Below are positions 1-4,114 of a stretch of DNA of 5,418 nucleotides, piece after piece (position 1 is the first letter of the stretch; every line of letters begins with the position of its first letter). Under the pieces are notes generated by a model that worked only from the letters and a program-made list of their open reading frames with translations, ran no database searches and was not told the origin of the DNA. Position numbers and translations under genes: made by a program. The DNA comes from JACQID01 sp035289125 (GTDB taxonomy: Archaea > Aenigmatarchaeota > Aenigmatarchaeia > GW2011-AR5), in assembly GCA_035289125.1 (NCBI GenBank), contig DATDXW010000006.1, forward strand, positions 1-5,418, read 5' to 3'.

Positions 1-6
1 ATAATT
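1..6 (+). promoter_or_regulatory. ATAATT box before the uS8 start
   Basis: The first six bases are ATAATT and abut the uS8 ATG. The same hexamer directly precedes the ATG of eL19, uL18, the 173-residue orphan and uL15. Any Shine-Dalgarno element would lie outside the window. Its role in initiation is inferred from recurrence only. Confidence 0.45.
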
Positions 7-393
7 ATGAGACACGATTTACTTTCGGACGTGCTGTACGTCATAAACAATGCAGAGAATATCGGCAGGAAGACGGTTACCGTCCCCGCCTCAAAGCTCG
101 TCAAGGACGTGCTTATGGTAGTGCAGAGAGCCGGCTACATCGGCTCTTTTGAATTTGCCGATGACCGCAAGGCTGGCAAGTTCAACATAGAACTCGTGGG
201 CAAAATAAACACCACACGGGCCGTGCGTCCCAGATTCCCGATAAGAAAAAACGAATATGAGAAATGGGCAACGCGGTATCTGCCTGCCAAGAGCTTCGGG
301 CTCCTGATAGTGTCAACATCGAAAGGAGTAATGAGCCAGAAAGAAGCGGAGGAACTGGGCGTCGGCGGAAGACTGCTTGGTTTCGTTTACTAG
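7..393 (+). CDS. rps8: Small-subunit ribosomal protein uS8 (S8)
   Basis: uS8 binds the central domain of 16S rRNA (helix 21 region) and is needed for assembly of the small-subunit platform. The 128-residue product has the usual archaeal length. Residues 1-50 form the N-terminal domain (DLLSDVL near the start, then RAGYIGSFEF). The C-terminal rRNA-binding part carries the family signature STSKGVMSQKEA at 103-114 and ends in GVGGRLLGFVY, which is close to the archaeal consensus end. The ATG at position 7 is the natural start, since MRHDLLSDVL lines up with the family N-terminus. In archaeal spc operons uS14 lies just upstream, here outside the window. The stop TAG runs straight into the uL6 ribosome binding site. 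Nothing in the protein looks unusual. Confidence 0.97.
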   Translation: MRHDLLSDVLYVINNAENIGRKTVTVPASKLVKDVLMVVQRAGYIGSFEFADDRKAGKFNIELVGKINTTRAVRPRFPIRKNEYEKWATRYLPAKSFGLLIVSTSKGVMSQKEAEELGVGGRLLGFVY

Positions 394-402
394 GTGATAA
401 TA
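393..402 (+). promoter_or_regulatory. Shine-Dalgarno GGTGAT plus AATA before uL6
   Basis: GGTGAT at 393-398 is complementary to AUCACC near the 3' end of archaeal 16S rRNA and stands four bases before the ATG at 403. This supports that ATG over the in-frame GTG at 394, which is itself part of the GGTGAT element. The last six bases (ATAATA) are a one-base variant of the ATAATT box found before other genes here. Confidence 0.7.
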
Positions 403-954
403 ATGGAAAAGTCAACACAGATTCCAAAGGGCGTGGACGTTCACGTGCACGGCATGCACGTAAGGGTCAAGGGCGCCCACGGCGAGCTGCAGCGGGATTT
501 TGACGACGCAAGATTCAACACAAAAGTCAAAATAGAAAGGGACAACGAAAAGGTTCGTGTATCAAGTTCGGACGAAAACAAGAAAATAAAAGCCATTGTA
601 GGGACGATAAACGCGCACGTAAAAAATATGATGATCGGTGTAAGCAACGGGTACAAATATGAAATGAAAGTACTCTACACGCACTTTCCGATAAGCGTAG
701 CACAGAGCGGAAGCGAACTGCAGATAAAGAACTTTTTCGGCGAAAAAAGCACGCGCACCGCGAAGATAGTAGGTAATGTTGAAGTCAAGATAGACAAGGA
801 AACACTAACACTGACAGGGAATAACGTCGAAGAAGTTGGCCAGACTGCGGGCAATATAGAGCGCGCATGCAAGCTGGACAAGCGCGACCGCAGGATATTC
901 CAGGACGGCATTTATCTTTCAGAACGCAAGCTGAAGTCAGGGGAGCATGTTTGA
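403..954 (+). CDS. rpl6: Large-subunit ribosomal protein uL6 (L6)
   Basis: uL6 binds 23S rRNA domain VI near the sarcin-ricin loop and sits close to the factor-binding site. The product has 183 residues, normal for an archaeal uL6, with the expected two similar alpha/beta domains. Recognisable blocks are YEMKVLYTHFPISV at 85-98, the IKNFFGEK segment at 108-115 and KIVGNVEVKI at 121-130. The strongly conserved tail VGQTAGNIERA is at 145-155 and RDRRIFQDGIYLSE at 161-174. The start is placed at ATG 403 rather than GTG 394 because a GGTGAT element occupies 393-398. The stop TGA at 952-954 leaves one base before the next start. The gene ends with GGGGAG, which can serve as ribosome binding site for the receiver gene, so the two are probably translationally coupled. 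Confidence 0.97.
   Translation: MEKSTQIPKGVDVHVHGMHVRVKGAHGELQRDFDDARFNTKVKIERDNEKVRVSSSDENKKIKAIVGTINAHVKNMMIGVSNGYKYEMKVLYTHFPISVAQSGSELQIKNFFGEKSTRTAKIVGNVEVKIDKETLTLTGNNVEEVGQTAGNIERACKLDKRDRRIFQDGIYLSERKLKSGEHV
941..945 (+). promoter_or_regulatory. Shine-Dalgarno GGGAG for the receiver gene
   Basis: GGGAG lies inside the last codons of uL6. It is ten bases from the ATG at 956 and only one base from the in-frame ATG at 947, so it favours 956 as start. Confidence 0.5.
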
Positions 955-955
955 T

Positions 956-1291
956 ATGAAAAAAATACTTATAGTAGACAAAAATGAGCGCACTTTAAAT
1001 GTTGCTGCCGCATTCTTGCGCGAATATTCAGACATGGAAGTGTACACAGAGATGACGCCAGGAAACGCCTTTGCAACATATAATCGACACACGCCGGAGG
1101 TTGTTGCTCTTGATGTGGATACCGACGGCTTCAGAGTGGCCGCAGATCTAAGAGATCGTGATCCAAGCCCACGTGTGATACTCATGAGTAATATGGATAT
1201 GCCTGAGAATCATTGGAGAGGCGTTGCTGATGCATTTTACTACAGCCGCACCAGTATGAACAACCTTCTTGGTATTGCAAGGAGTTTATAA
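956..1291 (+). CDS. CheY-like receiver domain protein, degenerate, inside the ribosomal operon
   Basis: This 111-residue protein looks like a stand-alone response-regulator receiver domain. It begins MKKILIVDKNE (beta-1 of the family). Beta-3 is VVALD, with Asp53 at the phospho-acceptor position and a following DGF. Beta-4 is VILMS, with Ser78 at the usual Thr/Ser switch position, and the protein ends in a helix LLGIARSL. Other conserved residues are lost. The second acidic residue of the metal pocket is Lys9 (DK instead of DD). The beta-5 Lys-Pro pair is replaced by Ser97-Arg98 in FYYSRTS. Mg2+-dependent phosphorylation may therefore be altered or absent, and it may act as a pseudo-receiver. 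There is no output domain or DNA-binding region. An in-frame ATG at 947 would add three residues and overlap uL6, but 956 has the better ribosome binding site. Its 3' end holds the ribosome binding site of eL32, implying coupled translation. No kinase is visible. The target is unknown; a ribosome-related role is inferred from position only. Confidence 0.8.
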   Translation: MKKILIVDKNERTLNVAAAFLREYSDMEVYTEMTPGNAFATYNRHTPEVVALDVDTDGFRVAADLRDRDPSPRVILMSNMDMPENHWRGVADAFYYSRTSMNNLLGIARSL

Positions 1292-1293
1292 TC
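1279..1293 (+). promoter_or_regulatory. Shine-Dalgarno AAGGAG and ATAATC box before eL32
   Basis: AAGGAG at 1279-1284 lies in the last codons of the receiver gene, nine bases before the eL32 ATG at 1294. ATAATC at 1288-1293, overlapping the receiver stop codon, is a one-base variant of the recurring ATAATT box. Confidence 0.65.
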
Positions 1294-2118
1294 ATGTCAA
1301 AGCAATTCAAATCGCAGGATTATTTCCGATACAAAAAACTCGGGAAAAGATGGCGCAAACCAGTCGGCTGGCAGAGCAAGCTCCGCCTTAATGTCGGCGG
1401 CGCAGGTCGAAAAGTAAGGATAGGCTACGGGACCGCAGGCAAGATGCGGCCGACACTTGTCCGTAACATGGCAGATCTCGACCGCGACTGCAGGTACGGC
1501 ATAATAATAGCATCGGCCGTGGGCTCAAAGAAAGCCTCGCTGATAGCAGCTGCGGCAAAGGAACGTGGTCTGACGGTGCTTAACATGAGAAAAGTTAAGC
1601 GCGCGAAGGGTGTTGCAAGAAATATAGAGAAGAAGAAAGCAGAAGCGAAAAAAGAAGAAAAGAAGGAGAAGAAAGCCAAGGTTGATACTGAGAAGAAAGA
1701 GCATGTTCATGAGCACAGCCACGAACACGAAGAAGGCGAGCATGTGCACGAACACGAAGGCCATGAGCACGCTGCTAGGAAAATGGGATTCCATGAGAGC
1801 GTTGTGCCTCAAGTGACCGAAGGAAACAAAACAAAAACATATCGCATACGTGACCACAAACTCAATGTTGACGATGATGTTGCTTTTGAAAATACCCAGA
1901 AGGGCGAGATTTTCGGGCACGCTAAGATCACAAAAGTTGAGCGTATGCCAGTAAGCCGCATTGATCTGAAAGACCCCGGACATCACAAAACTTATGATAA
2001 AGTGGATGAGTTGATTGCTGCTCTAAAGCGCCACAATCCAAGTCACGAAGTGACACCTGACACAGAGGTACTGGTTTACACTTACAAGTTTAATCCAAAG
2101 AAAAAGGAGAACGCGTAA
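1294..2118 (+). CDS. rpl32e: Large-subunit ribosomal protein eL32 fused to a His-rich linker and ASCH-like domain
   Basis: Residues 5-110 are a clear eL32, a protein of the archaeal/eukaryotic large subunit that binds 23S rRNA. The signs are SQDYFRYKKLGKRWRKPVGWQSKLRL (8-32), RIGYGTAGKMR (42-52), and a C-terminal part with IIASAVGSKK (71-80) and RGLTVLNMRKVKR (91-103). Normal archaeal eL32 is about 130 residues up to somewhat over 200; this one has 274. Residues 110-135 are a Lys/Glu-rich linker, probably helical or disordered. Residues 137-159 hold ten His and many Glu and could bind metal. Residues 165-267 resemble the ASCH domain (PUA-like fold): KTYRIRD at 181-187, DDDVAFEN, IFGHAKITKVERMPVSRI at 206-223, a helix KVDELIAALKRHNP, and a final strand TEVLVYTYKF. 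ASCH domains are thought to bind RNA; at least one bacterial member is an amidohydrolase of acetylated cytidine. Isoleucine codons change from six of six ATA in the eL32 core to three ATT, one ATC and one ATA in the ASCH part, fitting a later fusion. The fold call is from pattern recognition. Confidence 0.9.
   Translation: MSKQFKSQDYFRYKKLGKRWRKPVGWQSKLRLNVGGAGRKVRIGYGTAGKMRPTLVRNMADLDRDCRYGIIIASAVGSKKASLIAAAAKERGLTVLNMRKVKRAKGVARNIEKKKAEAKKEEKKEKKAKVDTEKKEHVHEHSHEHEEGEHVHEHEGHEHAARKMGFHESVVPQVTEGNKTKTYRIRDHKLNVDDDVAFENTQKGEIFGHAKITKVERMPVSRIDLKDPGHHKTYDKVDELIAALKRHNPSHEVTPDTEVLVYTYKFNPKKKENA
1588..1698 (+). other. Lys/Glu-rich linker region of eL32
   Basis: Codons 99-135 encode a highly charged stretch dominated by Lys and Glu (such as KKEEKKEKKAK), joining the eL32 core to the His-rich run. 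It is likely flexible or a charged single helix and could reach rRNA or neighbouring proteins at the ribosome surface. Confidence 0.7.
1702..1770 (+). other. His/Glu-rich segment of eL32 (ten His in 23 residues)
   Basis: Codons 137-159 alternate His with Glu and Val (HVHEHSHEHEEGEH and a second block HVHEHEGHEH). The codons mix CAT/CAC and GAA/GAG, so it is not a pure nucleotide repeat, although HVHEH occurs twice. Such runs in metal chaperones and transporters bind Zn, Ni, Co or Cu. Binding here is inferred from composition. Confidence 0.75.
1786..2094 (+). other. ASCH-like (PUA superfold) domain within eL32
   Basis: Codons 165-267 follow the ASCH layout. A T-x-R-type segment (KTKTYRIRD) comes first, then a short turn and strand (VDDDVAFEN), the central FGHAKITKVERMPV strand with the following SRI, a helix DELIAALKR, and a terminal strand VLVYTYKF. 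The family is named from motif memory, without a profile search. A function as RNA-binding or RNA-modifying module is a family-level expectation. Confidence 0.6.
2106..2109 (+). promoter_or_regulatory. Shine-Dalgarno GGAG for the zinc ribbon gene
   Basis: GGAG sits in the final codons of eL32, ten bases before the ATG at 2120. A good ribosome binding site at the right distance supports that the short reading frame downstream is translated. Confidence 0.6.
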
Positions 2119-2119
2119 T

Positions 2120-2281
2120 ATGTTCGTTAATTTCGGAACAGGAAAATGCCCGATGTGCGGAAACTTCGGGGAAGCTGTGGAGAAGGAGATATTCCACTGC
2201 GGAAGATGCATGGTGTCTTTCAACCGGTTTTCGATAACAACGGCAAAGAAACTCGAGGACTATGAACGATACTTGAATTAG
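2120..2281 (+). CDS. Small zinc ribbon protein, 53 residues
   Basis: The ATG lies one base after the eL32 stop and has a GGAG element ten bases upstream. The product begins MFVNFGTGKCPMCGNFG and carries two CxxC knuckles, Cys10-Cys13 and Cys27-Cys30 (CPMCG and CGRC), 13 residues apart, a standard four-Cys zinc ribbon. It ends with a charged helix-like tail KKLEDYERYLN. Small ribbons of this kind occur in ribosomal proteins such as eS27, eS31 and eL43 and in RNA polymerase and translation factors, but it does not clearly match one of these to my eye. Its place between eL32 and eL19, where the usual archaeal operon has no gene, suggests a ribosomal or ribosome-associated protein; this is inference. 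The downstream lysine-rich frame (2293-2376) could be a lost C-terminal tail, but frame and stop codons separate them. The gene is below common length cut-offs and easily missed. Confidence 0.75.
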   Translation: MFVNFGTGKCPMCGNFGEAVEKEIFHCGRCMVSFNRFSITTAKKLEDYERYLN

Positions 2282-2283
2282 CC

Positions 2284-2300
2284 CTTTCTTAGGAAGAAAG
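2284..2300 (+). other. Perfect 7-bp hairpin after the zinc ribbon gene
   Basis: CTTTCTT (2284-2290) and AAGAAAG (2294-2300) are exact reverse complements with loop AGG, starting three bases after the zinc ribbon stop. The stem is AT-rich and not followed by a T tract, so it is unlike a terminator. It may be an RNA processing or pausing element, or chance in a purine-rich stretch. Confidence 0.45.
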
Positions 2301-2308
2301 CGCTAGCG
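2301..2308. other. Perfect 8-bp palindrome CGCTAGCG
   Basis: CGCTAGCG is self-complementary and directly abuts the 7-bp hairpin. In DNA it could be a binding site for a dimeric regulator; in RNA it is too tight to form a hairpin on its own. No function can be assigned. Confidence 0.35.
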
Positions 2309-2309
2309 G

Positions 2310-2357
2310 AAAGAAGAAAAGTAAGAATAATGCAAAGAAGAAAAGTAAGAATAACGG
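2310..2357 (+). repeat. Two tandem 24-base purine-rich repeats
   Basis: The 21 bases at 2310-2330 recur exactly at 2334-2354, and the full 24-base units (2310-2333 and 2334-2357) match at 22 of 24 positions. A diverged third unit may start at 2358 (AAAGAA). The period is a multiple of three. In the frame ending at 2376 each unit reads as Lys/Ser/Asn-rich residues (KKKSKNN), which looks like a protein-level repeat rather than a regulatory array. Confidence 0.75.
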
Positions 2358-2373
2358 AAAGAAAACGAAAAAA

Positions 2374-2381
2374 TGATAATT
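2374..2381 (+). promoter_or_regulatory. TGATAATT start box for eL19
   Basis: TGATAATT directly precedes the eL19 ATG at 2382. TGAT may pair with AUCA at the 16S rRNA 3' end, as GGTGAT does for uL6. No G-rich Shine-Dalgarno element is present in the preceding 20 bases. The box creates an in-frame ATG at 2373 that is unlikely to be used. Confidence 0.45.
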
Positions 2382-2831
2382 ATGGCACAACGCGAAATGG
2401 CAGCAAAGATAATGAAATGCGGCAGGACCCGTGTATGGTTCGATCCCAGACGCATGGCTGACATAGAGGAAGCTATAACTGCCGGTGACATACGCAGGCT
2501 GATAAGCGACGGCGTCATAACGGCTACGCCAAAAAGGGGCATCAGCAACCTCAGAAAAAAGAAGAAGGCTGCGCAGAAAAAGAAGGGAAGAATGCGCGGG
2601 AAGGGCTCATTCAAAGGACATCAGGGCACGCGCTTTAGCGGCAAGCAGACGTGGATGAAGACAATCCGCGCTATAAGATCACTGCTGCTCGAATTGCGCA
2701 GCAATGGAGAGATAGACAATAAAACTTACAGGGATGTTTACAAGAAATCAAAGTCGGGCCTGTTCAGAAGCCGCGCTCACGTAATGATATACCTTGACAG
2801 GAACAACCTTGTCAAAAAGGCGGGTAAATAA
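2382..2831 (+). CDS. rpl19e: Large-subunit ribosomal protein eL19 (L19e)
   Basis: eL19 is an archaeal/eukaryotic large-subunit protein with a long helical extension that contacts rRNA and, in eukaryotes, bridges to the small subunit. The product has 149 residues, the normal archaeal size. The N-terminal domain shows REMAAKIMKCGRTRVWFDP (4-22), EEAITAGDIRRLISDGVI (29-46) and the TPKRGISNLR turn. The middle is the basic KKKKAAQKKKGRMRGKGSFKGHQGTR run (59-84). The C-terminal part holds IRAIRSLLLELRSNGEIDNKTYRDVYKKSKSGLFRS (95-130), a family hallmark. Start 2382 fits the family N-terminus (MAQREMAAK); the ATG at 2373 would only add Met-Ile-Ile from the start box. All nine to ten ATA among its isoleucines agree with the other ribosomal genes. 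The stop codon TAA is part of the next gene's ATAATT box. Confidence 0.96.
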   Translation: MAQREMAAKIMKCGRTRVWFDPRRMADIEEAITAGDIRRLISDGVITATPKRGISNLRKKKKAAQKKKGRMRGKGSFKGHQGTRFSGKQTWMKTIRAIRSLLLELRSNGEIDNKTYRDVYKKSKSGLFRSRAHVMIYLDRNNLVKKAGK

Positions 2832-2833
2832 TT
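2818..2833 (+). promoter_or_regulatory. Weak SD-like AGGCGGGT and ATAATT box before uL18
   Basis: AGGCGGGT at 2818-2825 resembles AGGAGGTG with two differences. ATAATT at 2828-2833, which includes the eL19 stop TAA, abuts the uL18 ATG at 2834. Confidence 0.45.
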
Positions 2834-3406
2834 ATGCAATTCAAACGAAGACAGAACCAGAAAACAGATTACCAGCAGAGGTTTGCGCTGCTGAAGTCAG
2901 GCAAACCGCGCATCGTTGTAAGGCGGTCGCTTGAAAGCGTGCGCGTGCAGTTCATAATTTCGGAAGAATCTGGAGACAAGACTGTTGTCGAAACAACGTC
3001 AAGGAATCTGGCCAAATACGGATGGAAGGGACACGGCGGCAACACATCGTCGGCGTATCTTGCCGGCTACCTTGCAGGTCTCCGTGCCGTAAAGCACGGC
3101 GTGAAAGAAGCCGTTGTCGACATAGGCCTGCAGAAGTCCGTGAAGTTCTCGTCGCTGTACGCGGCGGCTCTTGGTGCAAGAGACGCAGGCGTTCACGTCA
3201 ATGTAGGCAAGGAAGTAGCGCCGACTGTGGACAGAATACATGGCAAGCATGTTGCGGCTTATGCACAGAAGCTAAAAGCGGATCCGGAGAAATACAGAAG
3301 GCAGTTCTCCCGTTATCTGAAAGACGGCGTAGTGCCGGAGGAAATACCGAAGCATTTTGAAGAGGTCAAGGCAAAAATCGCTTCAGGGTCGGCGGAAAAA
3401 GAATAG
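2834..3406 (+). CDS. rpl18: Large-subunit ribosomal protein uL18 (L18)
   Basis: uL18 binds 5S rRNA together with uL5 and anchors it in the central protuberance. At 190 residues it is the long archaeal/eukaryotic form. The N-terminus is basic (QFKRRQNQKTDYQQRFALLKSGKPRIVVRRS, 2-32). The core has NTSSAYLAGYLAGLRAVKHGVKEAVVDIGL (70-99) and YAAALGARDAGVHVNVG (109-125), the usual alpha/beta core seen in archaea. The C-terminal extension DPEKYRRQFSRYLKDG (150-165), with VPEEIPKHFEEVKAKI after it, is also archaeal in type. The start follows eL19 by two bases; the 18-base gap after it is the largest between neighbouring ribosomal genes here apart from 2282-2381. TAG is the stop, as in uS8, so TAG is an ordinary stop in this organism. 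Confidence 0.96.
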   Translation: MQFKRRQNQKTDYQQRFALLKSGKPRIVVRRSLESVRVQFIISEESGDKTVVETTSRNLAKYGWKGHGGNTSSAYLAGYLAGLRAVKHGVKEAVVDIGLQKSVKFSSLYAAALGARDAGVHVNVGKEVAPTVDRIHGKHVAAYAQKLKADPEKYRRQFSRYLKDGVVPEEIPKHFEEVKAKIASGSAEKE

Positions 3407-3412
3407 TTAAAT

Positions 3413-3419
3413 GGAGTGA
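3413..3419 (+). promoter_or_regulatory. Shine-Dalgarno GGAGTGA for uS5
   Basis: GGAG at 3413-3416, continued by TGA, lies eight bases before the ATG at 3425. The in-frame GTG at 3416 is part of this element, so 3425 is the likely start. Confidence 0.7.
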
Positions 3420-3424
3420 AAATC

Positions 3425-4114
3425 ATGGCAGAATGGATACCGAAAACAGAACTTGGAAAACTCGTCGCTGAAGGAAAAATCAGCATGGATGAAATATTCG
3501 CCACAGGCAAGAAAATAAAGGAGCCGCAGATAGTTGACCGGTTACTTCCCGGCTTGCAGAGCGATTTGATATTCATAGGCGGATCGCCCGGAAAGGGAGG
3601 CGGTATCCGAAGAACTCCGACAAGGAGAACGGCAAGGATGCACCGATCCGGCCGCAGGTACCGCGTTTCGGCTATGGTGATAGTCGGGAACGGCAACGGT
3701 TATGTTGGCATTGGCAAGTCCGTGTCCACGGAAAACCGCGTTGCCATAGAGAAGGCAACAGAAAATGCCAAGCTCAACATAATGCCCGTGCGAAGATCGT
3801 GCGGTTCGTGGGAATGCTCGTGCGGGGAAGCGCATACTGTGCCCATCGAAATAGAAGGCAAGTGCGGCTCGGTTCGCGTGCGCCTTTTGCCTGCGCCCAA
3901 GGGAGTCGGACTGTGCGTTAATAACGAGGCCAAGAAGGTTATGAGGCTTGCGGGAATCCGCGATGTCTGGACGAAACGTTTCGGCGAATCGCGGTCGCGG
4001 TCAAATTATGCTCTTGCTTTGTTCGATGCGTTCAGAAAGATGAACATTATACGGCTGGACGCAAGACCGGACGCAAAAGAAAAAGAAGAAGTATACGAGG
4101 AAGATGTAGAATGA
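3425..4114 (+). CDS. rps5: Small-subunit ribosomal protein uS5 (S5)
   Basis: uS5 sits at the mRNA entry side of the small subunit and affects decoding fidelity and helicase-like unwinding of mRNA. The product has 229 residues. It opens with AEWIPKTELGKLVAEGKI (2-19), the archaeal N-terminus, which supports start 3425. The double-stranded-RNA-binding domain includes VIVGNGNGYVGIGKS (85-99) and NAKLNIMPVRRSCGSWECSCGEAHTVP (114-140), with the archaeal CGSWECxCGE block. The C-terminal domain has VRLLPAPKGVGL (152-163), KKVMRLAGIRDVWTKRFG (170-187) and a final acidic tail. Between LLPGLQSDLIF and the SGRRYR segment there is a Gly/Arg-rich stretch (GGSPGKGGGIRRTPTRRTARMHR, 52-74) longer than in the euryarchaeal proteins I recall. 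The TGA stop overlaps the uL30 start as ATGA, a sign of tight coupling. Confidence 0.96.
   Translation: MAEWIPKTELGKLVAEGKISMDEIFATGKKIKEPQIVDRLLPGLQSDLIFIGGSPGKGGGIRRTPTRRTARMHRSGRRYRVSAMVIVGNGNGYVGIGKSVSTENRVAIEKATENAKLNIMPVRRSCGSWECSCGEAHTVPIEIEGKCGSVRVRLLPAPKGVGLCVNNEAKKVMRLAGIRDVWTKRFGESRSRSNYALALFDAFRKMNIIRLDARPDAKEKEEVYEEDVE
4097..4100 (+). promoter_or_regulatory. Shine-Dalgarno GAGG for uL30
   Basis: GAGG in the end of uS5 stands ten bases before the uL30 ATG at 4111, which overlaps the uS5 stop. It supports termination-reinitiation coupling of the two genes. Confidence 0.55.

Larger units (their letters stand above)
2293..2376 (+). other. Lysine-rich open frame without start, possible lost C-terminal tail
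   Basis: After a TAG at 2290-2292 this frame is open for 27 codons and ends in TGA at 2374-2376, just before eL19. It would encode 12 Lys among 27 residues, with KKKSKNN twice, much like a ribosomal protein tail. No ATG, GTG or TTG lies inside it. The upstream zinc ribbon is in a different frame and ends at 2281; a single indel cannot join them, because frame +1 has TAG at 2290 and the ribbon frame has TAG at 2279. It may be decayed coding sequence, an assembly error, or coincidence. Confidence 0.25.

Noticed and set aside
947..1291. ATG 947 as the receiver start
   Set aside because: The GGGAG element is only one base away from this ATG but ten bases from ATG 956, and MKKILIVD is the usual receiver N-terminus. 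It cannot be fully excluded.
1525..1986. A 153-codon antisense open frame opposite eL32
   Set aside because: It is the mirror of the Lys/Glu/His-rich linker, giving long Phe/Leu runs. It has no ribosome binding site or family resemblance, while the + strand gene is certain.
2279..2281. TAG as pyrrolysine or readthrough codon extending the zinc ribbon
   Set aside because: TAG ends uS8 and uL18 as an ordinary stop, and the readthrough frame runs on into eL19 in the wrong frame without a sensible end.
2284..2300. Hairpin as an intrinsic terminator
   Set aside because: The stem is AT-rich and no T tract follows; transcription must continue into eL19.
2310..2357. Tandem repeat as a CRISPR array
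   Set aside because: Only two direct copies with no spacers and a period divisible by three; it fits a coding-type repeat better.
2330..2461. Short frame from ATG 2330 overlapping the eL19 start
   Set aside because: It is 43 codons, runs out of frame through eL19, lacks a ribosome binding site and has no recognisable pattern.
3022..3360. A 112-codon + strand frame inside uL18
   Set aside because: It is an Arg/Cys-rich out-of-frame shadow of the well-recognised uL18 gene.
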